Assembly (NCBI GenBank): GCA_009692585.1
Contig: SHYX01000068.1
Location: forward strand, 1-18,392
Direction: 5' to 3'
DNA: 18,392 bases
From: Myxococcales bacterium
Lineage (GTDB): Bacteria; Myxococcota; UBA796; SXON01
The translations under genes and the position numbers were made by a program. The notes below the pieces were generated by a model that worked only from the letters and a program-made list of their open reading frames with translations, was not told the origin of the DNA and made no database searches. This document shows, one piece after another, positions 6,878-14,741 of this stretch (position 1 is its first letter; each line of letters opens with the position of its first letter).

Positions 6878-9168
6878 CAAGTCTTCCCGCCTCCGCGTAG
6901 TGCGCCAACGAGGGATTCACCGCCAAGGGCCGGCGACGCGATATCCAACGCCTGGGTGCTAACCCGAACATCCACGCGCGCCAAGCCCAGCCGCGGCCGC
7001 GCTCGGCTCACGAACCCGCCGAGTTCGGTCGCGACTTCCTGTGCCTCGCCGATGGTGCGCCCGGGAAGAGCGAGGGCAAAACTCTCGGCGTCGACACGCG
7101 CGACGATTTCCCCCGGCCGAAGGCGCTCCCTGAGCCGCCCCGCCATCCAGAGGAGCAGCTGATCGCCCACCAGCCAGCCGTGCTGGCGATTGATGAGCTT
7201 CAGGTCCTCGATGCGCACCAGCACCAACGGCACGGGCGCGCCGCGCGCAGCCGCTTCGGCAACCGCGGCGTCGACACGGACAGAGAACGCCTTGGCGTTC
7301 GGGAGCCCGGTGAGCACGTCGCCGGCGGCTTCGTCCCCGGTCGGGTAGTCGGCGACCAGTCGCAACGCCCGGCGCACGTGGCCGACCAGGAGCGCCGGAC
7401 TCACCGGGTGCACCAGCGCCGCCAAGGCGCCCGCATCGTAGAGATCGGCCAGGTCGGTCCCGAGGGCGATCACCGGGACGCTGGCGAGTTCGGCGTCGCT
7501 CTTGAGTCGGCGCACGAACGCCACCACCTCGGGATGGGCAGACTGTTCGACGATCAGGACCGCCGGAGGCTGACGACGCATCCGCTCCAACGCGCCCACC
7601 AACGAATCGAAGCTCCGGCACTCCCAATGACGCCCCAGCGCCTCGCGCACCGAGTTCGCCTGGGTCCCCTCGCCGAGGAACAGGTCCACCGCCGACGCCA
7701 CCACCTGCGGCGCCGCCAACGGCAGGAGCAGCGTCGCCACGCCCCCGCCCGCCGGATGGTCCGCCGTCCGGAGCGCGCCTCCCGCGTCAGCGACGATCCG
7801 CGCCGACGCGGCCAACCCCAACGACAGCCCGCTACCACCCGTCGCCGGAGCGGCGCCGAAGCCGGCGCCTTGATCCCGGATGGCGACGGCGACCTCGCGT
7901 TCCGTCGTCGCGATGTCAATCTGGATGGTGGAGCCAACCGGAGCGTGCCGCACGGCGTTTTCCAGCAGGTTGGCGAGCACCTCACGGATGGCCGCGAGGT
8001 CGGCCTCGATCGGGGCGGCGGGTGGGCCGGTGATCGCGAGGGTCTGTCGCCGCGCGGCCGCCAACGGACGCAAGGCTTCGACCATCTCCGACACCATCCG
8101 CCCAGCGTCGCCGGCCTCGATGGGCGAGCAGACAGCATCGTCGCGGCGATATCGGTCGAGCAGCTCTTCGACCATCTGGAGCATCCGCTGGGCCTGGCGG
8201 CCGATGGTCGACGCAGATTTCGGCAGTTGTGCCGCGCCGACCAGGCCCTCCTCGATCAACTCCACCTGACCGAGCACCACCGCCAGCGGACTGCGAAGAT
8301 CATGGCTCAACAACGCCAGGAAGCTGTCCCGGGCTTCGCTGAGCCTCTCCAGCCGTCCGGAAACGCGCGACAACTTACGGTGGCGGTCGACGTAGCCGCG
8401 CTCCAAGCGCAGCTGGCGCTCCTTCAGCGCACCGAACTGGCGGGCGGCCGAAAATGAGGCGCCGACCAGGGTGCCCAGCGCGTCGCGCACATCGTCGTCG
8501 AAATCCTGCCCCGACCGATGGGCGAGGACGATCTGACCAGCAATCCCCCGCAATGGCGCCCGCTGCGCCGGTGAGCCGTCTGCCAGGGCCGACGCGCGGC
8601 CCGCTTCGAGCACCACCAGCGGCGGTTCACCGGGCAACTCGCCGTCGAGCTCGATCCGCACCGCCTCGACCCCCGGGAGGCCGAGCAGGCCCGGCGCAAT
8701 GGCCGAGGCCAGCGTCGGCACGTCGATGTAGGGGCTCAGGGTGTCCGCGAGCCGCACCACCCCCCGAAGAAAGCGGTCCCGTTGCCGGGCCGAATCGACC
8801 CGGCGCTGTTCCACCGCCTGCGCGCGAACCCGCCAGGCCACCTCGTCGCCGCGGGCGCCCAGACCGACCACGTCGTCGACGCCGAACCCGAGGAGCCCCT
8901 CGAGGTTCTCCCAACCGTCCGTCACCAGGACAACCGCGGCCGTGGGGTAGGACGCGCGAAGCTCGGGGATGAACTCCAGCGCATCCTCATCCGGAAGCGT
9001 TCGTGCCAACACAATAGACGTGACATCGCCGATGAGCAGTTCGCGCCGGGCGGCCGCCACGCTGCGGACCGTGCGGACCGAATCGCCCCCGGCCCGGAGC
9101 GCCGCCCCTACCCGCTGAACGAAGCCCTCGTCATCGACGACCAGCAACGTGGCAGGCGCGGGCTTCAT
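6877..9168 (-). CDS. Hybrid histidine kinase with degenerate receiver and GGDEF-like domains
   Basis: 763-residue cytosolic protein with no membrane segment. Order: receiver-like domain (5-118), GAF-like sensor region (about 130-250), short coiled coil, HisKA (280-340) with H-box FLALLSHDLRSPL (His289), HATPase (about 360-485) with N-box NLLENAVRH (Asn404) and glycine boxes RDQGAGFG and GGSGLSLGLA, second receiver-like domain (490-605), and GGDEF-like domain (617-760). The kinase core looks intact. The first receiver has Ala55 at the phospho-acceptor position and no switch lysine. The second has Glu541 there (LIVEQS) and His in place of Lys. The GGDEF site reads DAESF, so diguanylate cyclase activity is unlikely. 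It is coupled to the downstream HTH-receiver gene, its probable phosphorylation target, and begins 22 bases after the FHA gene without an obvious Shine-Dalgarno sequence. Confidence 0.9.
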   Translation of the reverse strand: MKPAPATLLVVDDEGFVQRVGAALRAGGDSVRTVRSVAAARRELLIGDVTSIVLARTLPDEDALEFIPELRASYPTAAVVLVTDGWENLEGLLGFGVDDVVGLGARGDEVAWRVRAQAVEQRRVDSARQRDRFLRGVVRLADTLSPYIDVPTLASAIAPGLLGLPGVEAVRIELDGELPGEPPLVVLEAGRASALADGSPAQRAPLRGIAGQIVLAHRSGQDFDDDVRDALGTLVGASFSAARQFGALKERQLRLERGYVDRHRKLSRVSGRLERLSEARDSFLALLSHDLRSPLAVVLGQVELIEEGLVGAAQLPKSASTIGRQAQRMLQMVEELLDRYRRDDAVCSPIEAGDAGRMVSEMVEALRPLAAARRQTLAITGPPAAPIEADLAAIREVLANLLENAVRHAPVGSTIQIDIATTEREVAVAIRDQGAGFGAAPATGGSGLSLGLAASARIVADAGGALRTADHPAGGGVATLLLPLAAPQVVASAVDLFLGEGTQANSVREALGRHWECRSFDSLVGALERMRRQPPAVLIVEQSAHPEVVAFVRRLKSDAELASVPVIALGTDLADLYDAGALAALVHPVSPALLVGHVRRALRLVADYPTGDEAAGDVLTGLPNAKAFSVRVDAAVAEAAARGAPVPLVLVRIEDLKLINRQHGWLVGDQLLLWMAGRLRERLRPGEIVARVDAESFALALPGRTIGEAQEVATELGGFVSRARPRLGLARVDVRVSTQALDIASPALGGESLVGALRGGGKT

Positions 9169-9190
9169 GGGTCGGACGGCGAAGCGCCCG

Positions 9191-10303
9191 TCACTCCATC
9201 AGGCGGAAACGAAAGTAGGTCTCGCCGACCACGATCTCTTCGCCGCCGAAGAGGCGCCGGTCGGTGATGAGCTCGCCGTTGACCAAGGTGCCGTTGCTGG
9301 ACTTGATGTCCTCGACGTAGAAGTTGTTCCCACGGCGGAAGAGCTTGCAGTGGTAGCGACTGACCTTGCTGTCGTTCTTGATCTGGATGTCGTTTTCCCG
9401 ACCGCGCCCGATGGTGAGCGCCTCCCCGGTGAAGGGGTATATCTGCTCTTCGGCGGTGCTTTCCTGGTAGATCAGCAGCGCTCGACGCACCGTGCCGTCA
9501 TCGACGCGGACGTCCGCCGCCTCGGCCACAGGCTCCACGGCGATCTCGGCGGCCACCGCGATGGCGACGACGACCTCTGACTCAGACTCGACGGCCGCCA
9601 CCACCGGCTCATCCCCGCCGATCTCGACGTCGACCTCGGTGCCGACGCCGAACTGCACCTCGGCGCTGGCGACATTGCCGACGTCCTCGCCCACCTCGCC
9701 AGCTTCGATGGCGACCTCGTCGCCGCCGTCCATCACGCGCACCGTCGCCTTGCCGTCGCCGATGTCACCGTACACGGCGCTCACATCATCACGGATGTCG
9801 GTACGGCTGCCGTACTGACCATCGTCGTCCCCGGTCGCGACCGGCGCGACGCAGTGGCCATGGGGCGTGGCCACCGCCACCCAGCGGTCCAAGCCCCCGT
9901 TGAGTTCGGCCAACGAGGCGTCGATCCCGGCGATGCGCTCGTTCGAGCTGGCTGCGTTGGAGCGGAGTCCTGCGCTCTGCGACTTGAACTCCTTGTCGGT
10001 GATCTCGCCGATCAGCTGCCGAAGCTCGAGTTCCTGCAGCTGCTCGTCGACCCCGCCCTTGGACGAGGTGACCTGCGCCTTTTCCACATCAAGAGCGGCA
10101 ACGAGCAGCCGAATCTCGGGAAGCAGCGGGGCGACGAGGTCGACCACCGAGGACGACTTGACCTCGTGGTCGAGGATGACCTTCTCCACCACGCCAGAGG
10201 AGAACTTCGCAAGCTGACCACGGGCTTTTTCGATGTACTGACGATGCTGCTCGTACTTGGCGATGTGTCCGTTGAGCGACTTGAGCAGTGCGGCCTGGTC
10301 CAT
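9191..10303 (-). CDS. Coiled-coil protein with C-terminal FHA domain
   Basis: 370 residues. Residues 1-140 are largely helical and coiled-coil-like (for example GVDEQLQELELRQLIGEITD). Residues 150-275 are an acidic, Val/Ala/Glu/Asp-rich, probably disordered stretch. Residues 285-370 form a forkhead-associated domain with all signature motifs: IGRGRENDI, VSRYHCKL and SSNGTLVNG. FHA domains bind phosphothreonine peptides, so the partner is probably a protein phosphorylated by a Ser/Thr kinase. The ATG at 10303 is chosen over an in-frame TTG at 10321 because a strong GGAGGAG (10319-10313) lies 9 bases upstream. It is first in the operon with the kinase (22-base gap) and HTH-receiver genes. The stretch 10304-10404 probably holds the promoter, but I see no convincing -35. 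Confidence 0.88.
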   Translation of the reverse strand: MDQAALLKSLNGHIAKYEQHRQYIEKARGQLAKFSSGVVEKVILDHEVKSSSVVDLVAPLLPEIRLLVAALDVEKAQVTSSKGGVDEQLQELELRQLIGEITDKEFKSQSAGLRSNAASSNERIAGIDASLAELNGGLDRWVAVATPHGHCVAPVATGDDDGQYGSRTDIRDDVSAVYGDIGDGKATVRVMDGGDEVAIEAGEVGEDVGNVASAEVQFGVGTEVDVEIGGDEPVVAAVESESEVVVAIAVAAEIAVEPVAEAADVRVDDGTVRRALLIYQESTAEEQIYPFTGEALTIGRGRENDIQIKNDSKVSRYHCKLFRRGNNFYVEDIKSSNGTLVNGELITDRRLFGGEEIVVGETYFRFRLME

Positions 10304-10312
10304 GGCGAGGAT

Positions 10313-10319
10313 CTCCTCC
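10313..10319 (-). promoter_or_regulatory. Ribosome binding site deciding the FHA gene start
   Basis: GGAGGAG on the minus strand, 9 bases before the ATG at 10303. It overlaps the upstream in-frame TTG at 10321-10319 and so argues for the ATG. It is one of the few clear Shine-Dalgarno sequences in this window. Confidence 0.7.
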
Positions 10320-10404
10320 AATTTACATGCTTGAGGGAAGTTTGGCCGGAGCGCCTAACCGGTCACGGAGGGATCGGGGCACCGGGGACCGGCTTTACTC
10401 GGAT

Positions 10405-11134
10405 TTACCCAGGGGTGACGGCCCACCCCACGCCGCGATGGTCCGAACCCGGAAGGTCGAACGCCGCGCCGCCGCCGGCCTGCCACGACCGCGGGACCAG
10501 GATGCGCTCCGGCCAGCTGCGCAGGGGTCCGAGCGACCAGGTGGTCAGGCGCTCGCCCACGACCTCGGCAGGGTCTTACAGTCCAACCGATACAAATGGC
10601 TTCAGCTTACGACCATCGGAGCCGAGGTCACCGGCCACGACCACGGCGTCCCCGGCGCGCCCCGGACCCAGGTCGGCAACGAGACGGCCCTCGCGGACCA
10701 ACGCGGCCGACTTGACGACCGCCGCATCGGTGCCGCCGGCGCACTCGGGCACCCGCGGAGGCAGGTGCACGCCGAGCAGCGTGACGAACGACGAACCGAG
10801 GGGAACGCGAAGCACGCCGATCGGGCCTGCGCACGGCCCCCGCCATGGCGCAGGCACCATCACTCCTTCACCCTCCACCCGCCCGAGGATGCACAATCCC
10901 CAGGACGTCGGGTCCCGTCCGTCGACCAGAAGCCGCAGTCCACCCGCCTCCAGCGGTGTCGCGTGCCAAGCTGGCGCGCGAGCACTCCACGATGACGACC
11001 AGGTCCGCCTGCACGGCCACCACCGCCTCGGCAGCGGCGCGTGGCTGGCCGTTGTGCGCAGTGAGGTTCGCCGTGGCGAAGATCACCGGCTCGGCGTCGC
11101 CCGCCAGCGCCGCGGACAGGAACAGCATCCACAT
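10405..11134 (-). pseudogene. Broken endonuclease/exonuclease/phosphatase-family gene with export signal
   Basis: The first part (ATG at 11134) encodes a signal peptide (MWMLFLSAALAGDAEP) and an EEP-type start, ATANLTAHNGQ ... QADLVVIVECS, where the Glu is the usual metal ligand. At about 10970-10985, inside a CGCGCG run, the coding sense moves to another frame: PLEAGGLRLLVDGRDPTSWG, then VTLLGVHLPP and VVAGDLG (the GDFN position). An in-frame TAA at 10578-10576 interrupts that frame. It then reopens and runs without a gap to ERILVPRSW and PGSDHRGV, the usual C-terminal EEP motif (SDHRPV), ending in TAA at 10405. One frameshift plus one stop indicates a decayed gene rather than one sequencing slip. 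The start overlaps the rsmB TGA (TGATG), with an AGGAGG 5 bases upstream inside the last rsmB codons. Confidence 0.8.
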
Positions 11135-12351
11135 CATCGCCTCCTCATGCGACAAGCCCAGAACACGTCGGCGCCGGCCAGGTTGCCCTCGTTGGCGTAC
11201 ACCTCTTCGACGGGCCAGCCCAACGACGCCGCCACCTGGGGCCCCTCCTCCGGTTCTTGCGAACACACCGCATACACGATGCATCCCCCGGGAAGCACGG
11301 CTTCGGCTGCGTTGTGGAGCAAGAGGCGCTGTCGTGATGCCGCGGCATGGACGTCCGCTTCGGTGCGTCGCCAGCGAAGCTCCGGGTGGCGCCGAACCAG
11401 GCCGAGGGCGGTGCAGGGCGCATCCACCAGCACCGCCGGCCAACCTCCCGCCATCGGTCCCTTCGTCCAGTCGTGCAGCCGAACGTCCATCGGTAGTCCA
11501 ACCCGCGCCCGGTTCTGTTCGAAGCGGACCAGACGTCTGGCGTCGACGTCGGTCGCCGTGACAGCGATGCCGCGGGCGGCGAGGCGGAGACTCTTCCCCC
11601 CCGGCGCCGCGCAGGTGTCGAGGACGGCAGCCACGTCGGGGACGAGGTCCGCGGCGGCCACGGCCGCGGGGTCCATCACCCACCACTGCCCCTCGACGAA
11701 GCCCGGCAGGTGGTCCACACGTCCGGAGCGCGGCGGCAGCCGGAACACGCCGGGGCCGGCCGGGACGAGCGGCTGACCGGCCTTCTGGAAGCCCGCGGCG
11801 ACGCCCGCCGGGTCTTCCTTCGCCACGATGTGCACGTCTGCCGGCTCGGCACAGGCGCGCATGAACGCATCGGCGCGCTCGGCGCCGATGCGCCCGCGCC
11901 AGCGGGCGATCAGCCACTCCGGGAATCCGAGGGTGACGTCGCCTTCGGTGGGAACCACGCCCCGCCGGAGCACGGCGTTGATGAAGCCCGCGGCGTGACC
12001 AACGCCGACCGCACGGGCGGTCTCCACCGCCTGATCGACCGCGGCGTGCGGCGGGGTGCGGGTGAAGGAAAGCTCGTAGAGTGCGACCCTGAGGACCGCG
12101 AGCACGGGCGCATCCAAGGTCCACGGGGCGCGCTTCGCCGCGGTGGTGATCGCCGCGTCCAGACACGAGCGGCGGCGAAGCACACCCAGGACCAGATTCC
12201 AGGCGGCCGCCCGGTCGGCTCCGTCCGCCGGGGCATAGGTCGCGAGCGCGACATCAGCGTTTTCACCGGCCTCTACCGCGCACAACGAGCGCGCCGCCGC
12301 CACGCGACCGGCACTGGCGCGGGGCCGGGTCGGACGCCCGGCGCTACCCAC
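11134..12351 (-). CDS. rsmB: 16S rRNA (cytosine-5)-methyltransferase RsmB (Fmu/Sun family)
   Basis: About 405 residues; the enzyme methylates C967 of 16S rRNA using S-adenosylmethionine. The N-terminal NusB-like domain is seen from RVAAARSLCAVEAGE to GFINAVLRRG (about 16-131). The Rossmann methyltransferase domain follows: VMDPAAVAA, SAM loop LDTCAAPGGKSLRLA (244-258), catalytic-pair cysteines Cys313 in VDAPCTALGLVRRHPELRW and Cys363 in YAVCSQEPEEG. These are diagnostic of RsmB. The start is uncertain. A GTG at 12351 overlaps the end of the upstream thioredoxin-fold gene by 8 bases and gives the usual N-terminal length. A GTG at 12303 is the alternative. Neither has a clear Shine-Dalgarno sequence. 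It lies in an operon between the DsbA-like gene and the EEP pseudogene. Confidence 0.92.
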   Translation of the reverse strand: MGSAGRPTRPRASAGRVAAARSLCAVEAGENADVALATYAPADGADRAAAWNLVLGVLRRRSCLDAAITTAAKRAPWTLDAPVLAVLRVALYELSFTRTPPHAAVDQAVETARAVGVGHAAGFINAVLRRGVVPTEGDVTLGFPEWLIARWRGRIGAERADAFMRACAEPADVHIVAKEDPAGVAAGFQKAGQPLVPAGPGVFRLPPRSGRVDHLPGFVEGQWWVMDPAAVAAADLVPDVAAVLDTCAAPGGKSLRLAARGIAVTATDVDARRLVRFEQNRARVGLPMDVRLHDWTKGPMAGGWPAVLVDAPCTALGLVRRHPELRWRRTEADVHAAASRQRLLLHNAAEAVLPGGCIVYAVCSQEPEEGPQVAASLGWPVEEVYANEGNLAGADVFWACRMRRR

Positions 12352-13372
12352 GGTCCGCCAGCTCGGCATCGATGATGCGCTGGAAGAACTCGGGCGGTTG
12401 GGCACCCTTGACCTTGTACCCGTTGACGAGAAAGGTCGGGGTGGACGTGATCTTCCACTTCTCAGCCCGTGCGGCGTCGGCGGCAACGGCCGCGTCCACC
12501 TCGATCGAGGTGCGGTCCGCCTCCCACTTCGAGAGAGTGAGGCCCACCTCCTTGGCGATCGCAACCAGCGTGTCTTCGTCGAGCCCCTGCGCCGCGAAGA
12601 GCGCGTCGTGGTACTCCCAGAACTTTCCCTGTTTATCCGCGGCTAACGCCGCAAGGGCCGCGGGGCGCGCCATCTTGTGCGTCGCCAGCGGCTGGTTCAT
12701 GAACACCACCCGGATCTTGTCGCCGTACTTCTGCTCGATGGCCTTGACCGTGGGGAGGGCCTTCTTGCAATACGGACATTGGAAGTCGCTGTACTCGATG
12801 ATGACGATCGGCGCGTCGGCCGGACCCTTGGACGGGGCGTTTCCCGGGACGATCGGCAGCCAGGGCTGCGAGAACTCGGCGGCCGACCGGATGTCGTCGG
12901 GGGATTTTCCCTGTCTGGCCAGGCGCACGACGCGGCGCGCGATCTTCGGGACGTTCGCACACAGCGCCTTGTCGAGGAGCTTCGGCGCCCGCTCCAGACA
13001 CTTGCCGATGCTGTACTGCTGCTCCATACATGGGACGCAGTTCCCCGCGATGTTGTTGAGCGCGTAGCTGGCCCGTACCTTGGCCTCGTCGCCAAGCTCT
13101 CCAAGCTCGGGAACCCACACCGCGAGCTCCTCGGCAGTGTAGGCGGTCGGTTCGAAGGCGGGCTTCTCCTTTTTGGCGCCATCACCCTCCCCGCCGCCGC
13201 GGGCTGGCGCAGCCGCCTTCGCCTCCGCGATCTGAAGGTCCCTTCTGGCGAGCTCCGCCTGCCCTTCCAGCGTCGCCTCCCGCTTGCCGGCGGTGTACCC
13301 GCCCCAGCCGGTACCGGCGGCGAGTAGGAGTGCGAAAACGAGGAGCCCGAAGATGGTGCTGTTCTGCGACAT
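12344..13372 (-). CDS. Membrane-anchored DsbA-like thioredoxin-fold protein with extra Cys-rich helical domain
   Basis: 342 residues. One N-terminal membrane segment (about 7-25, IFGLLVFALLLAAGTGWGG) anchors it in the inner membrane with the rest in the periplasm. After a charged, glycine-rich linker comes a helical region (80-172) with four cysteines: Cys112 and Cys115 (NCVPC), Cys125 and Cys138. The thioredoxin fold (185-340) has the redox motif SDFQCPYCKK (Cys199, Cys202) and the cis-proline loop STPTFLVNG (Pro312). CPYC resembles the DsbG/DsbA active site. The role is thiol-disulphide exchange on exported proteins; the substrate is unknown. Start ATG 13372 is preferred because it precedes the membrane segment directly; ATG 13384 would add MRRH. 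An AATTAT hexamer 10 bases before 13372 could be a -10, which would also argue against 13384. It is divergent from the CotH-like gene, with 58 bases between starts. Confidence 0.9.
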   Translation of the reverse strand: MSQNSTIFGLLVFALLLAAGTGWGGYTAGKREATLEGQAELARRDLQIAEAKAAAPARGGGEGDGAKKEKPAFEPTAYTAEELAVWVPELGELGDEAKVRASYALNNIAGNCVPCMEQQYSIGKCLERAPKLLDKALCANVPKIARRVVRLARQGKSPDDIRSAAEFSQPWLPIVPGNAPSKGPADAPIVIIEYSDFQCPYCKKALPTVKAIEQKYGDKIRVVFMNQPLATHKMARPAALAALAADKQGKFWEYHDALFAAQGLDEDTLVAIAKEVGLTLSKWEADRTSIEVDAAVAADAARAEKWKITSTPTFLVNGYKVKGAQPPEFFQRIIDAELADRG

Positions 13373-13430
13373 GTGCCGCCGCATAATTCGCGCCCTTCCC
13401 AACCGAGCCGATCCGGGCGATAGTTGCCCG

Positions 13431-14732
13431 ATGTCGATCACCCCGCTCCTGTTCGCGCTTGCCTGTATGCAGACCACCATCATCGGGACCGGAGGCCCCG
13501 ATGATGGCGCCGCCGATGCCGACTCCGCCCGCGACACCGCGATCGACGAGCTTCCCGGCGACACCGACACCGGCGGGGACACCGGCGAGGTGGTCGAGCG
13601 GGACCGCGAAGCCGAAGCGGCCTGGCAGGACGAGTTCTTCGTCAACACCACCATCCACCAGATCGAGGTCACCCTCGACGAAGACAACTTCCGCGCCCTC
13701 CGCCGCGACGGTCACTCCTTCGCAGTCGCGGACCTGACCGTCGACGGCGAGACGCTGACGAGCGTCGGCATCCGCCTGCGCGGGAAGATCGGCAGCTATC
13801 GTGAGCTGGGCCAGAAGCCGAAGTTCAAGTTCGACCTGAACGAGTACCTTGGCGACCAGCGGCTGCACGGGCTCAAGACCGTCCTGTTGAACAACTCCGT
13901 CGTCGATTGTTCGTACCTCAAGGAGCCCATCGGCTACCAGGTCTTCCGCGACGCCGGGCTGCCCGCTTCCCGGACCTCGTTCGCCCACGTGGAGGTCAAC
14001 GGCGAGAACTACGGGCTCTACGTGGTGATCGAGGCCCCCGACAGCGAGCTCCTGCGCGTCGTCCATCCCGAGGACGACGAAGGGAACCTGTACGACGGCA
14101 AGTACGTCTACGACTGGAACACCGGGAACTACACCCTGTTGGACTTCGCCGCGAACGTGGATTCGCTCTACGCGCTCGAAGAGGGGACCGACGTGGCCAA
14201 CGCCGACATCATCGCGGTCAGCGACGCCGTGTGGGATGCGCCGCGCGGCGCGGGCTACCAGGCCGAGGTGGCCGCGCTGCTCGATTTGACGCAGTGGCAC
14301 ACCGCCTGGGCCTTGGAGCAGTGGACGGGGCACCTGGACGGCTACCAGATGAACCGGAACAACTACCGGGTGTACTTCCGACCTTCTGACGGGCAGATGG
14401 AGTATGTACCTACAGATTTCGACTACGCCTTCCTCAGCGACGGTGGGTGGGGCGTCTGGTGGACCGGCCCCCTCGGGGTGTTGGCCTCGCGCTGTTTCCT
14501 CGACGCCGACTGCGCGGACGCCCATCGGGCCTCCGTCGCGGCCATGCTGGACCGCATCGATCCCGACGCGCTGCGTGTCCAACTCGCCGAGATGAAGGAG
14601 CTCATCGAGGACGAGGCCGCCGACGACCCCCGCCGCGAGTGTGGGTCCAGCGATGTCTGGGCGACGCAGACTTACCTGGACAGTTGGATTGGCGGTCGCG
14701 ACGCACAGGTACGCGCGACCTGGGGTATCTGA
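13431..14732 (+). CDS. CotH-kinase-like exported protein, probable lipoprotein
   Basis: 433 residues. A short hydrophobic N-terminus (ITPLLFALAC) ends in Cys12, a possible though imperfect lipobox. A Gly/Asp/Thr-rich linker (about 20-55, including DTDTGGDTG) follows. The CotH domain runs from about 75: IRLRGKIGSYRELGQKPKFK with basic ATP-contact residues, LKTVLLNNSVVDCSYLKEPI, GENYGLYVVIE, NRNNYRVYFRPSDGQMEYVP and the metal/catalytic motif PTDFDYAF (Asp329, Asp331). CotH proteins are atypical secretory-pathway kinases; in Bacillus, CotH phosphorylates spore coat proteins, while many bacterial homologues have no known role. Surface phosphorylation of an unknown target is inferred. Start ATG 13431 has no Shine-Dalgarno; GATAGT lies 6 bases upstream. 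It converges on lapA with a 9-base gap. Confidence 0.88.
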   Translation: MSITPLLFALACMQTTIIGTGGPDDGAADADSARDTAIDELPGDTDTGGDTGEVVERDREAEAAWQDEFFVNTTIHQIEVTLDEDNFRALRRDGHSFAVADLTVDGETLTSVGIRLRGKIGSYRELGQKPKFKFDLNEYLGDQRLHGLKTVLLNNSVVDCSYLKEPIGYQVFRDAGLPASRTSFAHVEVNGENYGLYVVIEAPDSELLRVVHPEDDEGNLYDGKYVYDWNTGNYTLLDFAANVDSLYALEEGTDVANADIIAVSDAVWDAPRGAGYQAEVAALLDLTQWHTAWALEQWTGHLDGYQMNRNNYRVYFRPSDGQMEYVPTDFDYAFLSDGGWGVWWTGPLGVLASRCFLDADCADAHRASVAAMLDRIDPDALRVQLAEMKELIEDEAADDPRRECGSSDVWATQTYLDSWIGGRDAQVRATWGI

Positions 14733-14741
14733 CCGTCGGCC

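Noticed and set aside
12352..12564. Upstream in-frame extension of RsmB
   Set aside because: Arg/Ser/Pro-rich text lying inside the thioredoxin-fold coding region; RsmB homologues start near the AAARSL segment.
13385..13687. Upstream in-frame extension of the DsbA-like protein
   Set aside because: It would place over 100 non-homologous residues before the membrane anchor and overlap the CotH-like gene antisense.
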